This document shows, in pieces, positions 1-8,184 of a DNA stretch of 59,057 nt (position 1 is the first letter of the stretch; each line of letters opens with the position of its first letter). The notes under the pieces are model-generated. The model searched no databases, was not told the origin of the DNA, and was given only the letters and a program-made list of their open reading frames with translations. Both the position numbers and the translations under genes were made by a program. Source of the stretch: Actinomycetota bacterium (GTDB taxonomy: Bacteria; Actinomycetota; Thermoleophilia; Miltoncostaeales; Miltoncostaeaceae); NCBI GenBank assembly GCA_020636905.1, contig JACJWX010000017.1, positions 1-59,057 of the forward strand. Reading direction: 5' to 3'.

Positions 1-717
1 GACGCTGACATCGGGGTCGGAGATCTGGCTCGGGCTGATGCCGTCGAGCGGCGTCACGCGAACCGGACGCACCCCCAGGTCCCGGGCCACACTGCACGCG
101 GCCGCCCGGTCCTCGGCCGCCACGTATTGCACCTGGGTCTTGGCCAGATCGTTCCGTCCGTCCGGCGAGGAATCGAGCACCGGAACCTGGTAACCGCGAT
201 TCTTGAGCAGGGGATCGACGTTCTCGCGTGCCTTCCCATCGATACCGCTCGCGTTGTAGACGGCGATCAGGATGAGGCTGACGTCGCCGCTGAAGCTGGT
301 GCTCCCGCACAGGTTCGGGTCGGCCGGCCGGGACGCGGTCGTCGTGGTCACGCCTGCCGCGTCGGGCGTGGTCTGCGCCCCACCCGATGAGCCATCGCCC
401 CGACCGAAGAGCGCCCAGGCGCCGAACGCGAGCACGACGACCGCCACGGCCGCGGCACCAATCACGCGCGCCCGAGGAGGAAACCACCCGGCCGCCATGC
501 CCTGCGAGATGCTCATGCGGTCCTGAAGCTGGCGGAGCCGCTCCAGGGGCGCGTCGGACGCGGCGAACCCGCCGTCCGCGAGTTTGTCCTCGAGGCGTCG
601 CACACGCCTGGACATCCGCACGAGCTGGACCACGAGCCCGATGCCGAGGAACACCCCGAAGAGCGCGATTCCCGGGGTGGCGAGGCTGAACCAGTCAGCG
701 ATATTGACCCATTCCAT
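1..717 (-). CDS. LytR_C-domain membrane protein, 3' end cut by window edge
   Basis: The minus-strand frame is open from an ATG at 717 to the window edge (239 codons, no stop seen). Residues about 15-33 are a hydrophobic segment, 34-70 are charged and probably helical, and 84-105 are a second membrane segment. A Ser/Thr/Gly-rich linker leads to a domain from about 148 onward resembling the LytR C-terminal domain (VYNASGIDGKAR, then LLKNRGYQV). That domain is found in cell-envelope proteins of Actinobacteria, usually extracellular. The function is unknown; a cell-wall role is inferred from the domain. A TAGCCT hexamer 9 nt before the ATG suggests a leaderless transcript. Confidence 0.8.
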   Translation of the reverse strand, partial: MEWVNIADWFSLATPGIALFGVFLGIGLVVQLVRMSRRVRRLEDKLADGGFAASDAPLERLRQLQDRMSISQGMAAGWFPPRARVIGAAAVAVVVLAFGAWALFGRGDGSSGGAQTTPDAAGVTTTTASRPADPNLCGSTSFSGDVSLILIAVYNASGIDGKARENVDPLLKNRGYQVPVLDSSPDGRNDLAKTQVQYVAAEDRAAACSVARDLGVRPVRVTPLDGISPSQISDPDVSV

Positions 718-726
718 CGGCGGGCG

Positions 727-732
727 AGGCTA
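727..732 (-). promoter_or_regulatory. Putative -10 (TAGCCT) of LytR_C gene
   Basis: TAGCCT read on the minus strand lies 9 nt before the ATG at 717, so transcription would begin at or next to the start codon. No convincing -35 element is seen. Confidence 0.4.
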
Positions 733-778
733 TCAGCCGATCCGGGCGGACAACCCGCCGCCCGGCATGGTCATGGGG

Positions 779-1267
779 TCAACCACCGATGGCCCGGCGC
801 AACGGCGCCGATCCCAGGTGGCAGATGGCGACGGCCGCGGCGTCCGCGGTGTGGTCGCTGGTCAGCGCTGCGCCGAGCAGGCGGTTCACCATGGTCCGGA
901 CCTGTGCCTTGTCGGCCCTGCCCGAGCCCGTGACCGCCTGTTTGATGCTGTTCGGCGAGTACTCCTCGACATCGAGGCCCCGGCCGGCGATCGCGACCAA
1001 GACCGCGCCGCGAGCCTCCGCCATGCCCATAGCGGCCTTGCTGACCGGATGCACGAACCAGGACTCGATGGCCGCCGATTCGACGGCGTGCTCGGCGACC
1101 ACGGTGGCGATTCCGTCGTGGAGGGCGCGCAGGCGCCGGGCATGCGGCGTGGCCGGTTCGGTGCGGATCAGGCCGTGGGTCACCAACCGGGTGCGGGATC
1201 CCCCGCCCTCCACCACGGCGTAGCCCGTGTTCGCGAGTCCCGGATCGATGCCGATGACCACCGACAT
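779..1267 (-). CDS. ruvC: Crossover junction endodeoxyribonuclease RuvC
   Basis: RuvC is the Holliday-junction resolvase that works with the RuvAB branch-migration motor. The 162-residue protein is of normal family length. The RNase H-like active site is visible as D8 (GIDPG), E68 (AIES), H139 and D142 (SDHTAD). The H139/D142 pair matches the His-x-x-Asp form of Thermus RuvC rather than the Asp-x-x-Asp form of E. coli. It starts 3 nt after the yebC stop and is the last gene of the pdxS-pdxT-yebC-ruvC operon. The usual downstream ruvA and ruvB are absent; the next gene is an unrelated LytR_C protein. Confidence 0.95.
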   Translation of the reverse strand: MSVVIGIDPGLANTGYAVVEGGGSRTRLVTHGLIRTEPATPHARRLRALHDGIATVVAEHAVESAAIESWFVHPVSKAAMGMAEARGAVLVAIAGRGLDVEEYSPNSIKQAVTGSGRADKAQVRTMVNRLLGAALTSDHTADAAAVAICHLGSAPLRRAIGG

Positions 1268-1270
1268 CCG

Positions 1271-2020
1271 CTACCCGGCCACCGCTTCGAGCACGTCCTC
1301 GGAGATGTCGAAGTTCGCGTACACGTCCTGGACGTCGTCGTTGTCCTCGAGTGCGTCCATCAGCCTGAGCAGCCGCCGGGCCTCGCCCTCATCCGGCGCC
1401 ACGGTGTTCTGCGGCACCATGGTCAGTTCGGAACTCGCGCGGGCGATCTCCGCCTCGTCGAGCGCCGCGACGACCGACGTGTAGGCCCCGGCCTCGGTCG
1501 TGACCTGCCACTGCGTGCCGTCCAGGGCGATGTCTTCGGCGCCCGCTTCCAGGGCCACTTCCATCAGCGCGTCTTCGTCGACGCCGTCCGCGTCGATCAG
1601 GATCACGCCCTTGCGATCGAACTGCCAGGCGACCGTGCCGGGCGTCCCGAGCGAACCACCGTGCTTGGTGAAGATGTGGCGGACGTCGGCCGCGGTACGG
1701 TTGCGGTTGTCGGTCAGGATCATGCAGAGGATCGCCACGCCGCCCGGGCCGTACCCCTCGTAGGTGATCGCCTCGTACGCCTCGCCGTCGCTGCCGCCGG
1801 CGCCACGGCTGATGGCGCGCTCGATGTTGTCCTTGGGCATCGAGTTGTCGCGCGCCTTCTGCACCGCCGCCGCAAGCGCGGCGTTCGCGTCGGGATCGGG
1901 GCCGCCTTCCTTCGCGGCGACGATGATCGCTCGCGACAGCTTCGAGAAGAGCTGGCCGCGCTTGGCGTCGGCGGCGCCCTTCTTGCGCTTGATGGTCGCC
2001 CATTTGCTATGCCCGGACAC
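1271..2020 (-). CDS. yebC: YebC/PmpR-family protein
   Basis: The 249-residue protein has full family length and the hallmark N-terminus SGHSKWATIKRKK, followed by the conserved TDNRNRTAADVRHIFTKHGG segment. Family members are described as DNA-binding regulators and, more recently, as factors that relieve ribosome stalling at proline-rich sequences; which applies here is unknown. The GTG at 2020 is chosen because it puts SGHSKW directly after the initiator. It overlaps the end of pdxT by 14 nt, which suggests translational coupling. ruvC follows after 3 nt, the common actinobacterial order. Confidence 0.93.
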   Translation of the reverse strand: MSGHSKWATIKRKKGAADAKRGQLFSKLSRAIIVAAKEGGPDPDANAALAAAVQKARDNSMPKDNIERAISRGAGGSDGEAYEAITYEGYGPGGVAILCMILTDNRNRTAADVRHIFTKHGGSLGTPGTVAWQFDRKGVILIDADGVDEDALMEVALEAGAEDIALDGTQWQVTTEAGAYTSVVAALDEAEIARASSELTMVPQNTVAPDEGEARRLLRLMDALEDNDDVQDVYANFDISEDVLEAVAG

Positions 2021-2654
2021 GGGAATCCTCCATGGTCTGGTTTGTCCGACCGGCCGCGTACCGTCGCGCACGCTCGACCAGCCAGCGGTGAAACCTCGAG
2101 TCGTCAGTGAGTTCTGGGTGGAACGCGACGCCGAGCAGTCCGTCCTGCCGGACCACCACCGGATCGCCCTGGAACGATGCGAGCACTTCGACGGCCGGCC
2201 CCGTTCGGATGATGCGCGGCGCCCGGATGAACACCCCCTCGCAGGGTCCGTCACCAAACCCGAGAACGTCAACCATCGCCTCGAACGACGCGACCTGGCT
2301 GCCGTACGCGTTGCGCGCGACCGTGACGTCGAGCCCCCCAACCAGGGGTGTGTCGCCGTCCGCGATGCCATCGGCCAGTGCGATGAGCCCCGCGCAGGTC
2401 CCCAGCATCGGCATGCCGCCGGCACGTGCGGCGCGGATGGCCTCCAGCAACCCCGAGTCCCCGGCGACGATTCGCAGGGTCGTGCTCTCGCCCCCCGGCA
2501 CGACCAGGCCCGCGATGTCCGAGAGCGCCGCCGGCGTCCGGACCAGGACGGCGTCGGCTCCCGCGGCGCTCAGCATCGCCTGGTGCTCGCGGAACGCGCC
2601 CTGCACCGCGAGCACGCCCACGCGCGGGCGGCTGGGCAGCGGTGAGACGCTCAC
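2007..2654 (-). CDS. pdxT: Pyridoxal 5'-phosphate synthase glutaminase subunit PdxT
   Basis: PdxT hydrolyses glutamine and channels ammonia to PdxS for de novo PLP synthesis (DXP-independent route). The 215-residue protein shows the PGGEST motif at 53-58, nucleophile C87 in GTCAGL, and H179 and E181 in FHPE, completing the triad of a class I glutaminase. Its ATG overlaps the pdxS stop by 4 nt (ATGA), so the two subunits are translationally coupled, as expected for a stoichiometric complex. The final codons overlap the yebC start. Confidence 0.96.
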   Translation of the reverse strand: MSVSPLPSRPRVGVLAVQGAFREHQAMLSAAGADAVLVRTPAALSDIAGLVVPGGESTTLRIVAGDSGLLEAIRAARAGGMPMLGTCAGLIALADGIADGDTPLVGGLDVTVARNAYGSQVASFEAMVDVLGFGDGPCEGVFIRAPRIIRTGPAVEVLASFQGDPVVVRQDGLLGVAFHPELTDDSRFHRWLVERARRYAAGRTNQTMEDSRVRA

Positions 2655-3553
2655 CAGCCCCGCGACTGGAGCAGCTCGCCTCCGACGAGTGCATCCATCT
2701 CGATGCCGGGCATCGCCCCTTTGAGACCCGTCGACACCCTCGCGAGCACCTCGGGATCCTGGAAATGGGTGGTGGCCTCGACGATCGCACGGGCACGGGC
2801 GGCCGGGTCCTGGCTCTTGTAGATGCCGCTACCCACGAACACGCCGTCGGCCCCCAGCTGCATCATCAGCGCGGCGTCCGCCGGTGTCGCGATTCCGCCG
2901 GCCGTGAACAGCACCACCGGAAGCTTTCCGTGATCGGCGACCCAGTTCACCAGGTCCAGCGGCGCACGCAGGTGTTTGGCGGCGGCAGGGCGCTCGTCCT
3001 CGCTCAGCACCGTGAGACGGCGGATCTCACCCAGGATGGTCCGCATGTGACGCACGGCCTCGACCACGTTCCCGGTCCCCGCCTCGCCCTTGCTGCGGAT
3101 CATGGCGGCGCCTTCGCCGATGCGGCGAAGCGCCTCTCCGAGGTCGGTGGCGCCACAGACGAAGGGGATCGTGAACCGGTGCTTGTCGATGTGGTTGGCC
3201 TCATCGGCGGGCGTGAGCACTTCGCTCTCGTCGATGTAGTCGATCTGGAGCGCCTCGAGGATCTGGGCTTCGACGAAATGCCCGATGCGGCACTTGGCCA
3301 TGACCGGGATGGAGACCGCCTCGACGATGCCCCGGATCATCTCCGGATCGCTCATCCGGGCGACCCCGCCGTCCGCGCGGATGTCCGCGGGGATGCGTTC
3401 GAGCGCCATCACGGCGCAGGCGCCGGCATCCTCGGCGATCTTGGCCTGCTCGGGCGTGGTCACGTCCATGATGACGCCGCCCTGCAGCATCTGCGCGTGA
3501 CCGGTCTTCACGCGCATGGTTCCGGTGCGCCCGTTGGCGGACTCGTCGGTCAC
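2651..3553 (-). CDS. pdxS: Pyridoxal 5'-phosphate synthase lyase subunit PdxS
   Basis: PdxS condenses ribose 5-phosphate, glyceraldehyde 3-phosphate and PdxT-derived ammonia into PLP. The 300-residue TIM barrel has D30 (IMDVT), K87 (AKCRIGH) and K155 (IRSKGEAGTGN); the 68-residue spacing of the two lysines equals that of the known catalytic pair. The GTG at 3553 follows a GGGGAGA ribosome-binding-like stretch. It is the first gene of the pdxS-pdxT-yebC-ruvC operon. A possible -10 (TACACT, 3594-3599) would give a leader of roughly 30 nt. Upstream on the same strand is an RpiR-type regulator, which may sense a sugar phosphate related to the PdxS substrate. Confidence 0.97.
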   Translation of the reverse strand: MTDESANGRTGTMRVKTGHAQMLQGGVIMDVTTPEQAKIAEDAGACAVMALERIPADIRADGGVARMSDPEMIRGIVEAVSIPVMAKCRIGHFVEAQILEALQIDYIDESEVLTPADEANHIDKHRFTIPFVCGATDLGEALRRIGEGAAMIRSKGEAGTGNVVEAVRHMRTILGEIRRLTVLSEDERPAAAKHLRAPLDLVNWVADHGKLPVVLFTAGGIATPADAALMMQLGADGVFVGSGIYKSQDPAARARAIVEATTHFQDPEVLARVSTGLKGAMPGIEMDALVGGELLQSRGW

Positions 3554-3593
3554 GCTGATCCCATTCTCCCCGTCGAACTCACAACGTCGGGGC

Positions 3594-3599
3594 AGTGTA
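3594..3599 (-). promoter_or_regulatory. Putative -10 (TACACT) of pdxS operon
   Basis: TACACT on the minus strand lies 40 nt before the pdxS GTG. No clear -35 is visible. The remainder of the 108-bp gap between the rpiR-like gene and pdxS shows nothing else. Confidence 0.35.
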
Positions 3600-3661
3600 G
3601 CCGACCCGCGGGACTGCCCCCGGCACGACGGCCCGTCGCGAACCGGCGTGCCCGGGACGCG

Positions 3662-4507
3662 TCAGGCGCCGACGGCTGAGAGTTCCTGGGACGCCGTGTC
3701 GGCCGCGCCAGGGGCGCGCCGCACTCCCTCGACGGCGGCGGCGAGCGCCTGCGCCACGGCCACCATCGCCACCAGGCTCGGGGCCCCGCCGCGCACGTCG
3801 GCGGGGACGACACGGGCCAGATTCAAGCGGGCCAGCGGCGACAGGCTCGAGTCGACGAGGGCGACCACGGAAGCGCCGGCCTCCTGACCGGCGTGCGCGG
3901 CGGCGTGGGCCACCCGTGCCTCCCGGCCGATGCCGATGGCCACAACGCCCGACCGGCGGTCGATCGATCCGAGCCACGCGCGGTCGGCCGGTTCGAGCCC
4001 GGTGATGCCGACGACGGGCATGCCGAGGCGTGCCAGGCGGTCCGCGAGCACGTTGATCACGGCGCGCGCGTGGCCGTCACCGGCGACGAGCACCGGTTGG
4101 CGGCCAACGAGGGCCTGGGCGAGCGGCGCGAGTCCTCGCTGCCCCAGACGGTCGGCGGCGTCCTCGAGGGCGTGGCGTTCAGCGTCGAGCGCCGCCTGGA
4201 CGCCGTCCCCACCACCGAAGACCCCGAGGCTGCGGGCCTGTCTGGGCGGCGGCAACCACGGGCGCTGCGTGCGCCGGACGAGCTGCTGCAGTTCCGGGTA
4301 GCCGCCGAACCCGAGGGCCTGGGCGAACCGCACGACGGTGGCGGGACTGCAGTGCGCAGCGCGGGCGACCTCGTGGGCCGACATCAGCGGCAGGTCGCCG
4401 ATGTGGTCGGCGACGTATCGCGCGAGGGCCTGCTGGGCCGGACTGAAGTGGTCGTAGTCGCGGCGCAGGCGTTCGCGGAGGGCGTGTACTTCGTCTGTGA
4501 CAGGCAT
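3662..4507 (-). CDS. MurR/RpiR-family transcriptional regulator
   Basis: The 281-residue protein has an N-terminal RpiR-type helix-turn-helix (about 42-77, including AHCSPATVVRFAQALGFGGY) and a C-terminal SIS sugar-phosphate-binding fold (about 120-260). Members sense phosphorylated sugars and control sugar catabolic genes. No sugar operon is adjacent; the nearest downstream genes are pdxS-pdxT, whose substrate is ribose 5-phosphate, so a link to PLP synthesis is possible but only inferred. The ATG at 4507 gives a normal N-terminus. Codon use is like the neighbours. Confidence 0.88.
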   Translation of the reverse strand: MPVTDEVHALRERLRRDYDHFSPAQQALARYVADHIGDLPLMSAHEVARAAHCSPATVVRFAQALGFGGYPELQQLVRRTQRPWLPPPRQARSLGVFGGGDGVQAALDAERHALEDAADRLGQRGLAPLAQALVGRQPVLVAGDGHARAVINVLADRLARLGMPVVGITGLEPADRAWLGSIDRRSGVVAIGIGREARVAHAAAHAGQEAGASVVALVDSSLSPLARLNLARVVPADVRGGAPSLVAMVAVAQALAAAVEGVRRAPGAADTASQELSAVGA

Positions 4508-4541
4508 CCTGGGCGAAGGTTCGCCGTCGACGGCCGGACCC

Positions 4542-5138
4542 CTACCGCGGCTCCGGGCTCAATGCGATCACCTCCGTCCCGACCGTCAACCGCACGCCCA
4601 CGATGCGATCCGCCCGCACATCCACCGCGCCCTGGTAGCGCAGCCTGGATGCGCGGCGCGCACCATGACTGTCGCGGATCTCGCGCAGGGTCCGGCGGGC
4701 CGCGGGCGTGCCCACCCGTTGCAGCAGGATCCATGCCTCGACGAGCGGGACCTCGCGCCCGTCACCGGTGATCGCCAGCAGCTGCATGGGGTCGGACCCG
4801 GCCGCCCCGTCGTCGACACGGACGACCGCCGCGAGCGCGACCGGCCGGGGCGCGCCCATCAGGGCACGTGAGATCTGGATCAGCAGCGGGTCGAACGCGT
4901 CGAAGTCGACGGAGACGCTGACGCCCGTCGAAGTCGAGCCGCTGAAGCGCGTCGCGGATTCGGGCACCGGCGCCGATGGCCCGGGGCTGTTCCCGCGGCA
5001 TCCGCTCGCCACGAGGGCCATACAGACCGCGACGAGGATCACCAGGAGGACCCGCGTGGCCCGCCGTGTGGCGTCCGCCGCCTGCCCTCGACCGCGCCGG
5101 CCGGGGCCGCCGTCGGCACTGTCGCGCGTCCAGGTCAC
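4542..5138 (-). CDS. Putative lipoprotein of unknown function
   Basis: The 198-residue protein has a basic N-terminus, a hydrophobic stretch (about 29-45) and a lipobox-like VASGC with C47 as the likely lipidated residue, so it is predicted to be anchored outside the membrane. The mature part carries a segment (FDAFDPLLIQISRALMGAP onward) that I do not recognise. Its ATG overlaps the ligD stop by 4 nt, so it is probably translated from the ligD transcript, an odd partner for a repair ligase. The lipobox has Ala rather than Leu at -3, so lipidation is not certain. Confidence 0.7.
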   Translation of the reverse strand: MTWTRDSADGGPGRRGRGQAADATRRATRVLLVILVAVCMALVASGCRGNSPGPSAPVPESATRFSGSTSTGVSVSVDFDAFDPLLIQISRALMGAPRPVALAAVVRVDDGAAGSDPMQLLAITGDGREVPLVEAWILLQRVGTPAARRTLREIRDSHGARRASRLRYQGAVDVRADRIVGVRLTVGTEVIALSPEPR

Positions 5139-7480
5139 CCGGCCAGTCGGCCGATCGCATCGGCCAGGGGCTGCGGATCATCGAGCGCACCCGCGAACAG
5201 ATCCCCACGCTCGACCAGGCGCCGCGCCACGATCGCCATCGTGAACTGCTCGGGGCGCATGTCGGGCACGAGCTCGTCCCACTCCAGCGGCGTCGAGACC
5301 GGCGCCCCGGGGCGCGGCCTGACCGAATACACGCTCGCGATGCTCCGCCCGCGGCCGTTCTGGTTCGCGTCGAGGTAGAGCCGTCCACCGCGGTCGGCGA
5401 CCGTGACGGTGGTCGTGAGGAGCGCCGGGCGCCGCCGGACCAGCTCCTCGGCCACGACCTGGGCGAACAACCGGGTCACCTCGTAGGTCAGTCCCGGGGG
5501 CACCGGCACGTAGACGTGGATGCCGCGGCCGCCGCTGGTCTTGGGATACCCCCGCAGCCCGAGGTCCGCAAGGACCTCACGGAGCAGCAGCGCCGTGTCC
5601 ACCACGTGGCGGAACGGCATTCCCGTTGGTGGATCCAGGTCGAACAGGACGTGCGTCGGCTGGTCCGGGAGGTCGGCGCGGCTCTGCCACGGGTTGAGAT
5701 CGATGCACCCGAGGTTCACCACCCACAGCAGCGCGAGGGCGTCGTTGACGATCAGGTAACGGTTCGTCTCGGTGCTGGCGGCGCCCCGACCGAGCGTGAC
5801 CAGCGGCAGCCATTCCGGCGCACCCTCGGGAGCGTTGTGCTGGAAGAAGTGCTGGCCCTCGATGCCGTTCGGGTAGCGCTTCAGGATCATGGGACGGCCG
5901 GCCAGGTGCGGGACCAGCCACTCCGAGACGCGCAGATAGTGGTCCAGGAGCTGCCCCTTGGTGATCCCTTCGTCCGGCCAGTACAGCTTGTCGCGGTTCG
6001 TGAGGCGCACCTGCCGTCCGCCCGACGCGATCACCTGCGTGTCCGATCCCCCGTCCCCCGACACGGCGGTCCCACCGCCGGTGTCGCCCTCGTCAGGACC
6101 GTCGGCCAGCCCCAGGAAGACCGGCGCCCGCATCCGGCCGTCGCCGGTGAGTTCCGAGTAGGCGACGCGGCACCACTGCCGGGGCTCTGTGAACGTCACC
6201 GCGCCGATGTCCTCGGGCACGCTGACGAACGGGGAGTCCGGCCTGGTCCGTGTGTCCAGATCGGATCGCAACGCCGCCGCGGTCGCGTCGCGCAACCCCG
6301 ATCCGACGAGCCCGAGGCAGCGGAGCCCATCATCCTCGGGGCGTCCCACGAGCAGGGCCCCGATCGTCGAGCGGCGGCTGCCCTCACCGGCCGTCCAGCC
6401 GCCGATCAGGAGCGTCGCCTCCTCACGGGTCTTGACCTTGACCCAGTCGCGGGATCGCTCACCGGGCCGGTACGCACCGCCGAGCCGCTTTGCGACGATC
6501 CCCTCGATTCCCCGTGCGGCGGCGGCGGCGAAGAGGCCCGGAGCGTCGGTGAACTGCTCGGACACCACCAACCGCGGGGCGGCCTCCGGGGTCACCACCC
6601 GCGCCAGTCGCTCGCGTCGGACCTCGAGCGGCTCGTCCAGCAGCCATTCGCCGTCCTGATAGAGGAGGTCGAACGCCATCAGGGTGACCGGGCGCTCGTG
6701 CCGCTGCAGTCCCTGGAAATCCGCCCGTCCATCCGCGTCGAGGACGCAGATCTCCCCGTCGATCACCGTTTCCTGGGCGAACACCCCCCGGCGCAGGCCG
6801 CTCAGCTCGGGATAGCCGTCGGTCAGCGCCTTGCCCGTACGCGAGCGCAGCTCCACGCCATCACCGGTGATCAACGCGAGCGTGCGATAGCCGTCCCACT
6901 TCAGTTCGGCGACGACGTCGGGCCCGACCGGAGGAGCATCGGCAGGTCGGGCGAGCATCGGCCGCATGTCCAGGAAGCGGGGCGTCGGGTCCTCGGCTCC
7001 GGGCCCGGCCGCGGAAGCGCGGAACAGCAACCACTGGGCCTTCCCCTGCCGGTCACCGGTCCTGACCAGGTGGTACTCGCCCGTGCAGCGCCGTCCCTCG
7101 AACACGAGCTTGATCTCGCGGTCGTCCATCAACAGGGGGCGATACGTGCCCTCGTCCCAGATGGTCATGCGCCCCGCCCCGTATTCGCCGTCCGGGATGA
7201 CGTCGGCGAACGTGAGGTATTCCAGGGGATGGTCCTCGGTCCGCACCGCCAGACGCTTCACCCCACCACGCAACGGAACGCCCTTGGGAACGGCCCATGA
7301 CCAGAGCACGCCGTCGTGTTCCAGCCGGAGGTCGAAATGCAGGGCCCGGGCGTCGTGGCGCTGCACGACGAACCTCGGCCGCCCATCGGAATCGATCGGA
7401 TCGCCGCCATCGGGTTCCGGCGTCCGAGCGAAGTCGCGACGGTCGCGGTAGGCCTCCAGCGGCGGGGTCGGATCGCTCAC
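5135..7480 (-). CDS. ligD: Multifunctional DNA ligase D (PE-ligase-polymerase)
   Basis: LigD repairs double-strand breaks by non-homologous end joining with Ku. The 781-residue protein is read from GTG 7480, behind a GGGCGGGGG stretch, because SDPTPPLEAYRDRRDFARTPEP matches the usual N-terminus. Order of domains: 3'-phosphoesterase (about 35-150; H42, H48, D50 in QRHDARALHFDLRL), ATP-dependent ligase (about 175-455; nucleophile K194 in KWDGYR), a Gly/Asp-rich linker (about 458-490), then primase-polymerase (about 490-781; D614 and D616 in FDLDPP). This PE-LIG-POL order is that of Pseudomonas, not the POL-PE-LIG order of Mycobacterium. No ku gene lies in the window. Confidence 0.95.
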   Translation of the reverse strand: MSDPTPPLEAYRDRRDFARTPEPDGGDPIDSDGRPRFVVQRHDARALHFDLRLEHDGVLWSWAVPKGVPLRGGVKRLAVRTEDHPLEYLTFADVIPDGEYGAGRMTIWDEGTYRPLLMDDREIKLVFEGRRCTGEYHLVRTGDRQGKAQWLLFRASAAGPGAEDPTPRFLDMRPMLARPADAPPVGPDVVAELKWDGYRTLALITGDGVELRSRTGKALTDGYPELSGLRRGVFAQETVIDGEICVLDADGRADFQGLQRHERPVTLMAFDLLYQDGEWLLDEPLEVRRERLARVVTPEAAPRLVVSEQFTDAPGLFAAAAARGIEGIVAKRLGGAYRPGERSRDWVKVKTREEATLLIGGWTAGEGSRRSTIGALLVGRPEDDGLRCLGLVGSGLRDATAAALRSDLDTRTRPDSPFVSVPEDIGAVTFTEPRQWCRVAYSELTGDGRMRAPVFLGLADGPDEGDTGGGTAVSGDGGSDTQVIASGGRQVRLTNRDKLYWPDEGITKGQLLDHYLRVSEWLVPHLAGRPMILKRYPNGIEGQHFFQHNAPEGAPEWLPLVTLGRGAASTETNRYLIVNDALALLWVVNLGCIDLNPWQSRADLPDQPTHVLFDLDPPTGMPFRHVVDTALLLREVLADLGLRGYPKTSGGRGIHVYVPVPPGLTYEVTRLFAQVVAEELVRRRPALLTTTVTVADRGGRLYLDANQNGRGRSIASVYSVRPRPGAPVSTPLEWDELVPDMRPEQFTMAIVARRLVERGDLFAGALDDPQPLADAIGRLAG

Positions 7481-7670
7481 CGCAAGCCCCCGCCCGCGAT
7501 CCGTGCGTGATCCCCGCGTCCGAGGCGGGAGCGTGGTGGCGTTCCTGGCAGAGGCATCAGCAGACCGGGTTCCGAGATCGTTCGCGGGTCCGCCCCGGGG
7601 CGACCGTTCGTCCCCATTGTGGACCGTCCGGGCGCAATCATCCCCGCGGGACCTGACAACATGGTCGCCG

Positions 7671-8177
7671 ATGCAGCCCACCGCACCACTCGCCCGCGAA
7701 TACGCGCTCTACGCCGCGGGGTACAGCGCGATCGGAATCCTCGGGCTCGTCCTCGACCTGATCCGCCGCGACCACGCCACCCGCAGTCTCGGCCCGTTCC
7801 TGGTGATGACGGTGGTGATGCTCCTGGTGCTCGGCGCCACCAATCTCCGCTGGCTCACGACGTCGGCGCGGCAGGCCGGTGCCCCATCCCCCGAGACGCC
7901 CATCGAACCCATGGCCGGCACCCTGCGCCGGCTCAGCCTCGAACTCTCGCTGGTGGGACTCCTGGTCCTGGCGTCGCTCGCGGGACGTGTCGGCATCAGC
8001 GCGTTGATCTCCGGGATCGCGTTCGGCGCCGGTGGTGTGAACCTCGCCGGTCGACTGCTGGTCGCCCAGCTCGAGCGTCAGCGAGGTGTGGTCTACCACC
8101 GCGAAACACCGAGGGGATTGGTCGGATCCGGACGCCGACCGATCACCGCTCACGGGGCCGAGGTGGCGGAGGACTGA
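7671..8177 (+). CDS. Hypothetical four-helix membrane protein
   Basis: The 168-residue protein has four probable membrane segments (about 14-32, 42-63, 92-112 and 113-136) and a hydrophilic basic C-terminus. I recognise no family. The ATG at 7671 is chosen because the upstream extension of the frame is polar, Arg-rich and unlike coding sequence. It diverges from ligD across a 190-bp gap in which I see no clear promoter, and ends 7 bp from the convergent HAD gene. Confidence 0.65.
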   Translation: MQPTAPLAREYALYAAGYSAIGILGLVLDLIRRDHATRSLGPFLVMTVVMLLVLGATNLRWLTTSARQAGAPSPETPIEPMAGTLRRLSLELSLVGLLVLASLAGRVGISALISGIAFGAGGVNLAGRLLVAQLERQRGVVYHRETPRGLVGSGRRPITAHGAEVAED

Positions 8178-8184
8178 CCACCGG

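Noticed and set aside
584..2110. Long plus-strand frame of 508 codons
   Set aside because: It runs antisense to ruvC, yebC and pdxT, which have clear motifs; it is His/Arg/Asp-rich shadow coding caused by high GC.
1271..2425. Longer 384-codon reading of yebC
   Set aside because: The extra N-terminus overlaps pdxT and is Arg/Ser-rich; GTG 2020 gives the family N-terminus.
4976..7300. Plus-strand frame of 774 codons
   Set aside because: Antisense to ligD, whose active-site motifs are intact; no domain recognisable in the plus frame.
7481..7681. 67-codon N-terminal extension of ligD
   Set aside because: Low-complexity Arg/Ser sequence; GTG 7480 with a GGGGG stretch upstream gives the normal start.
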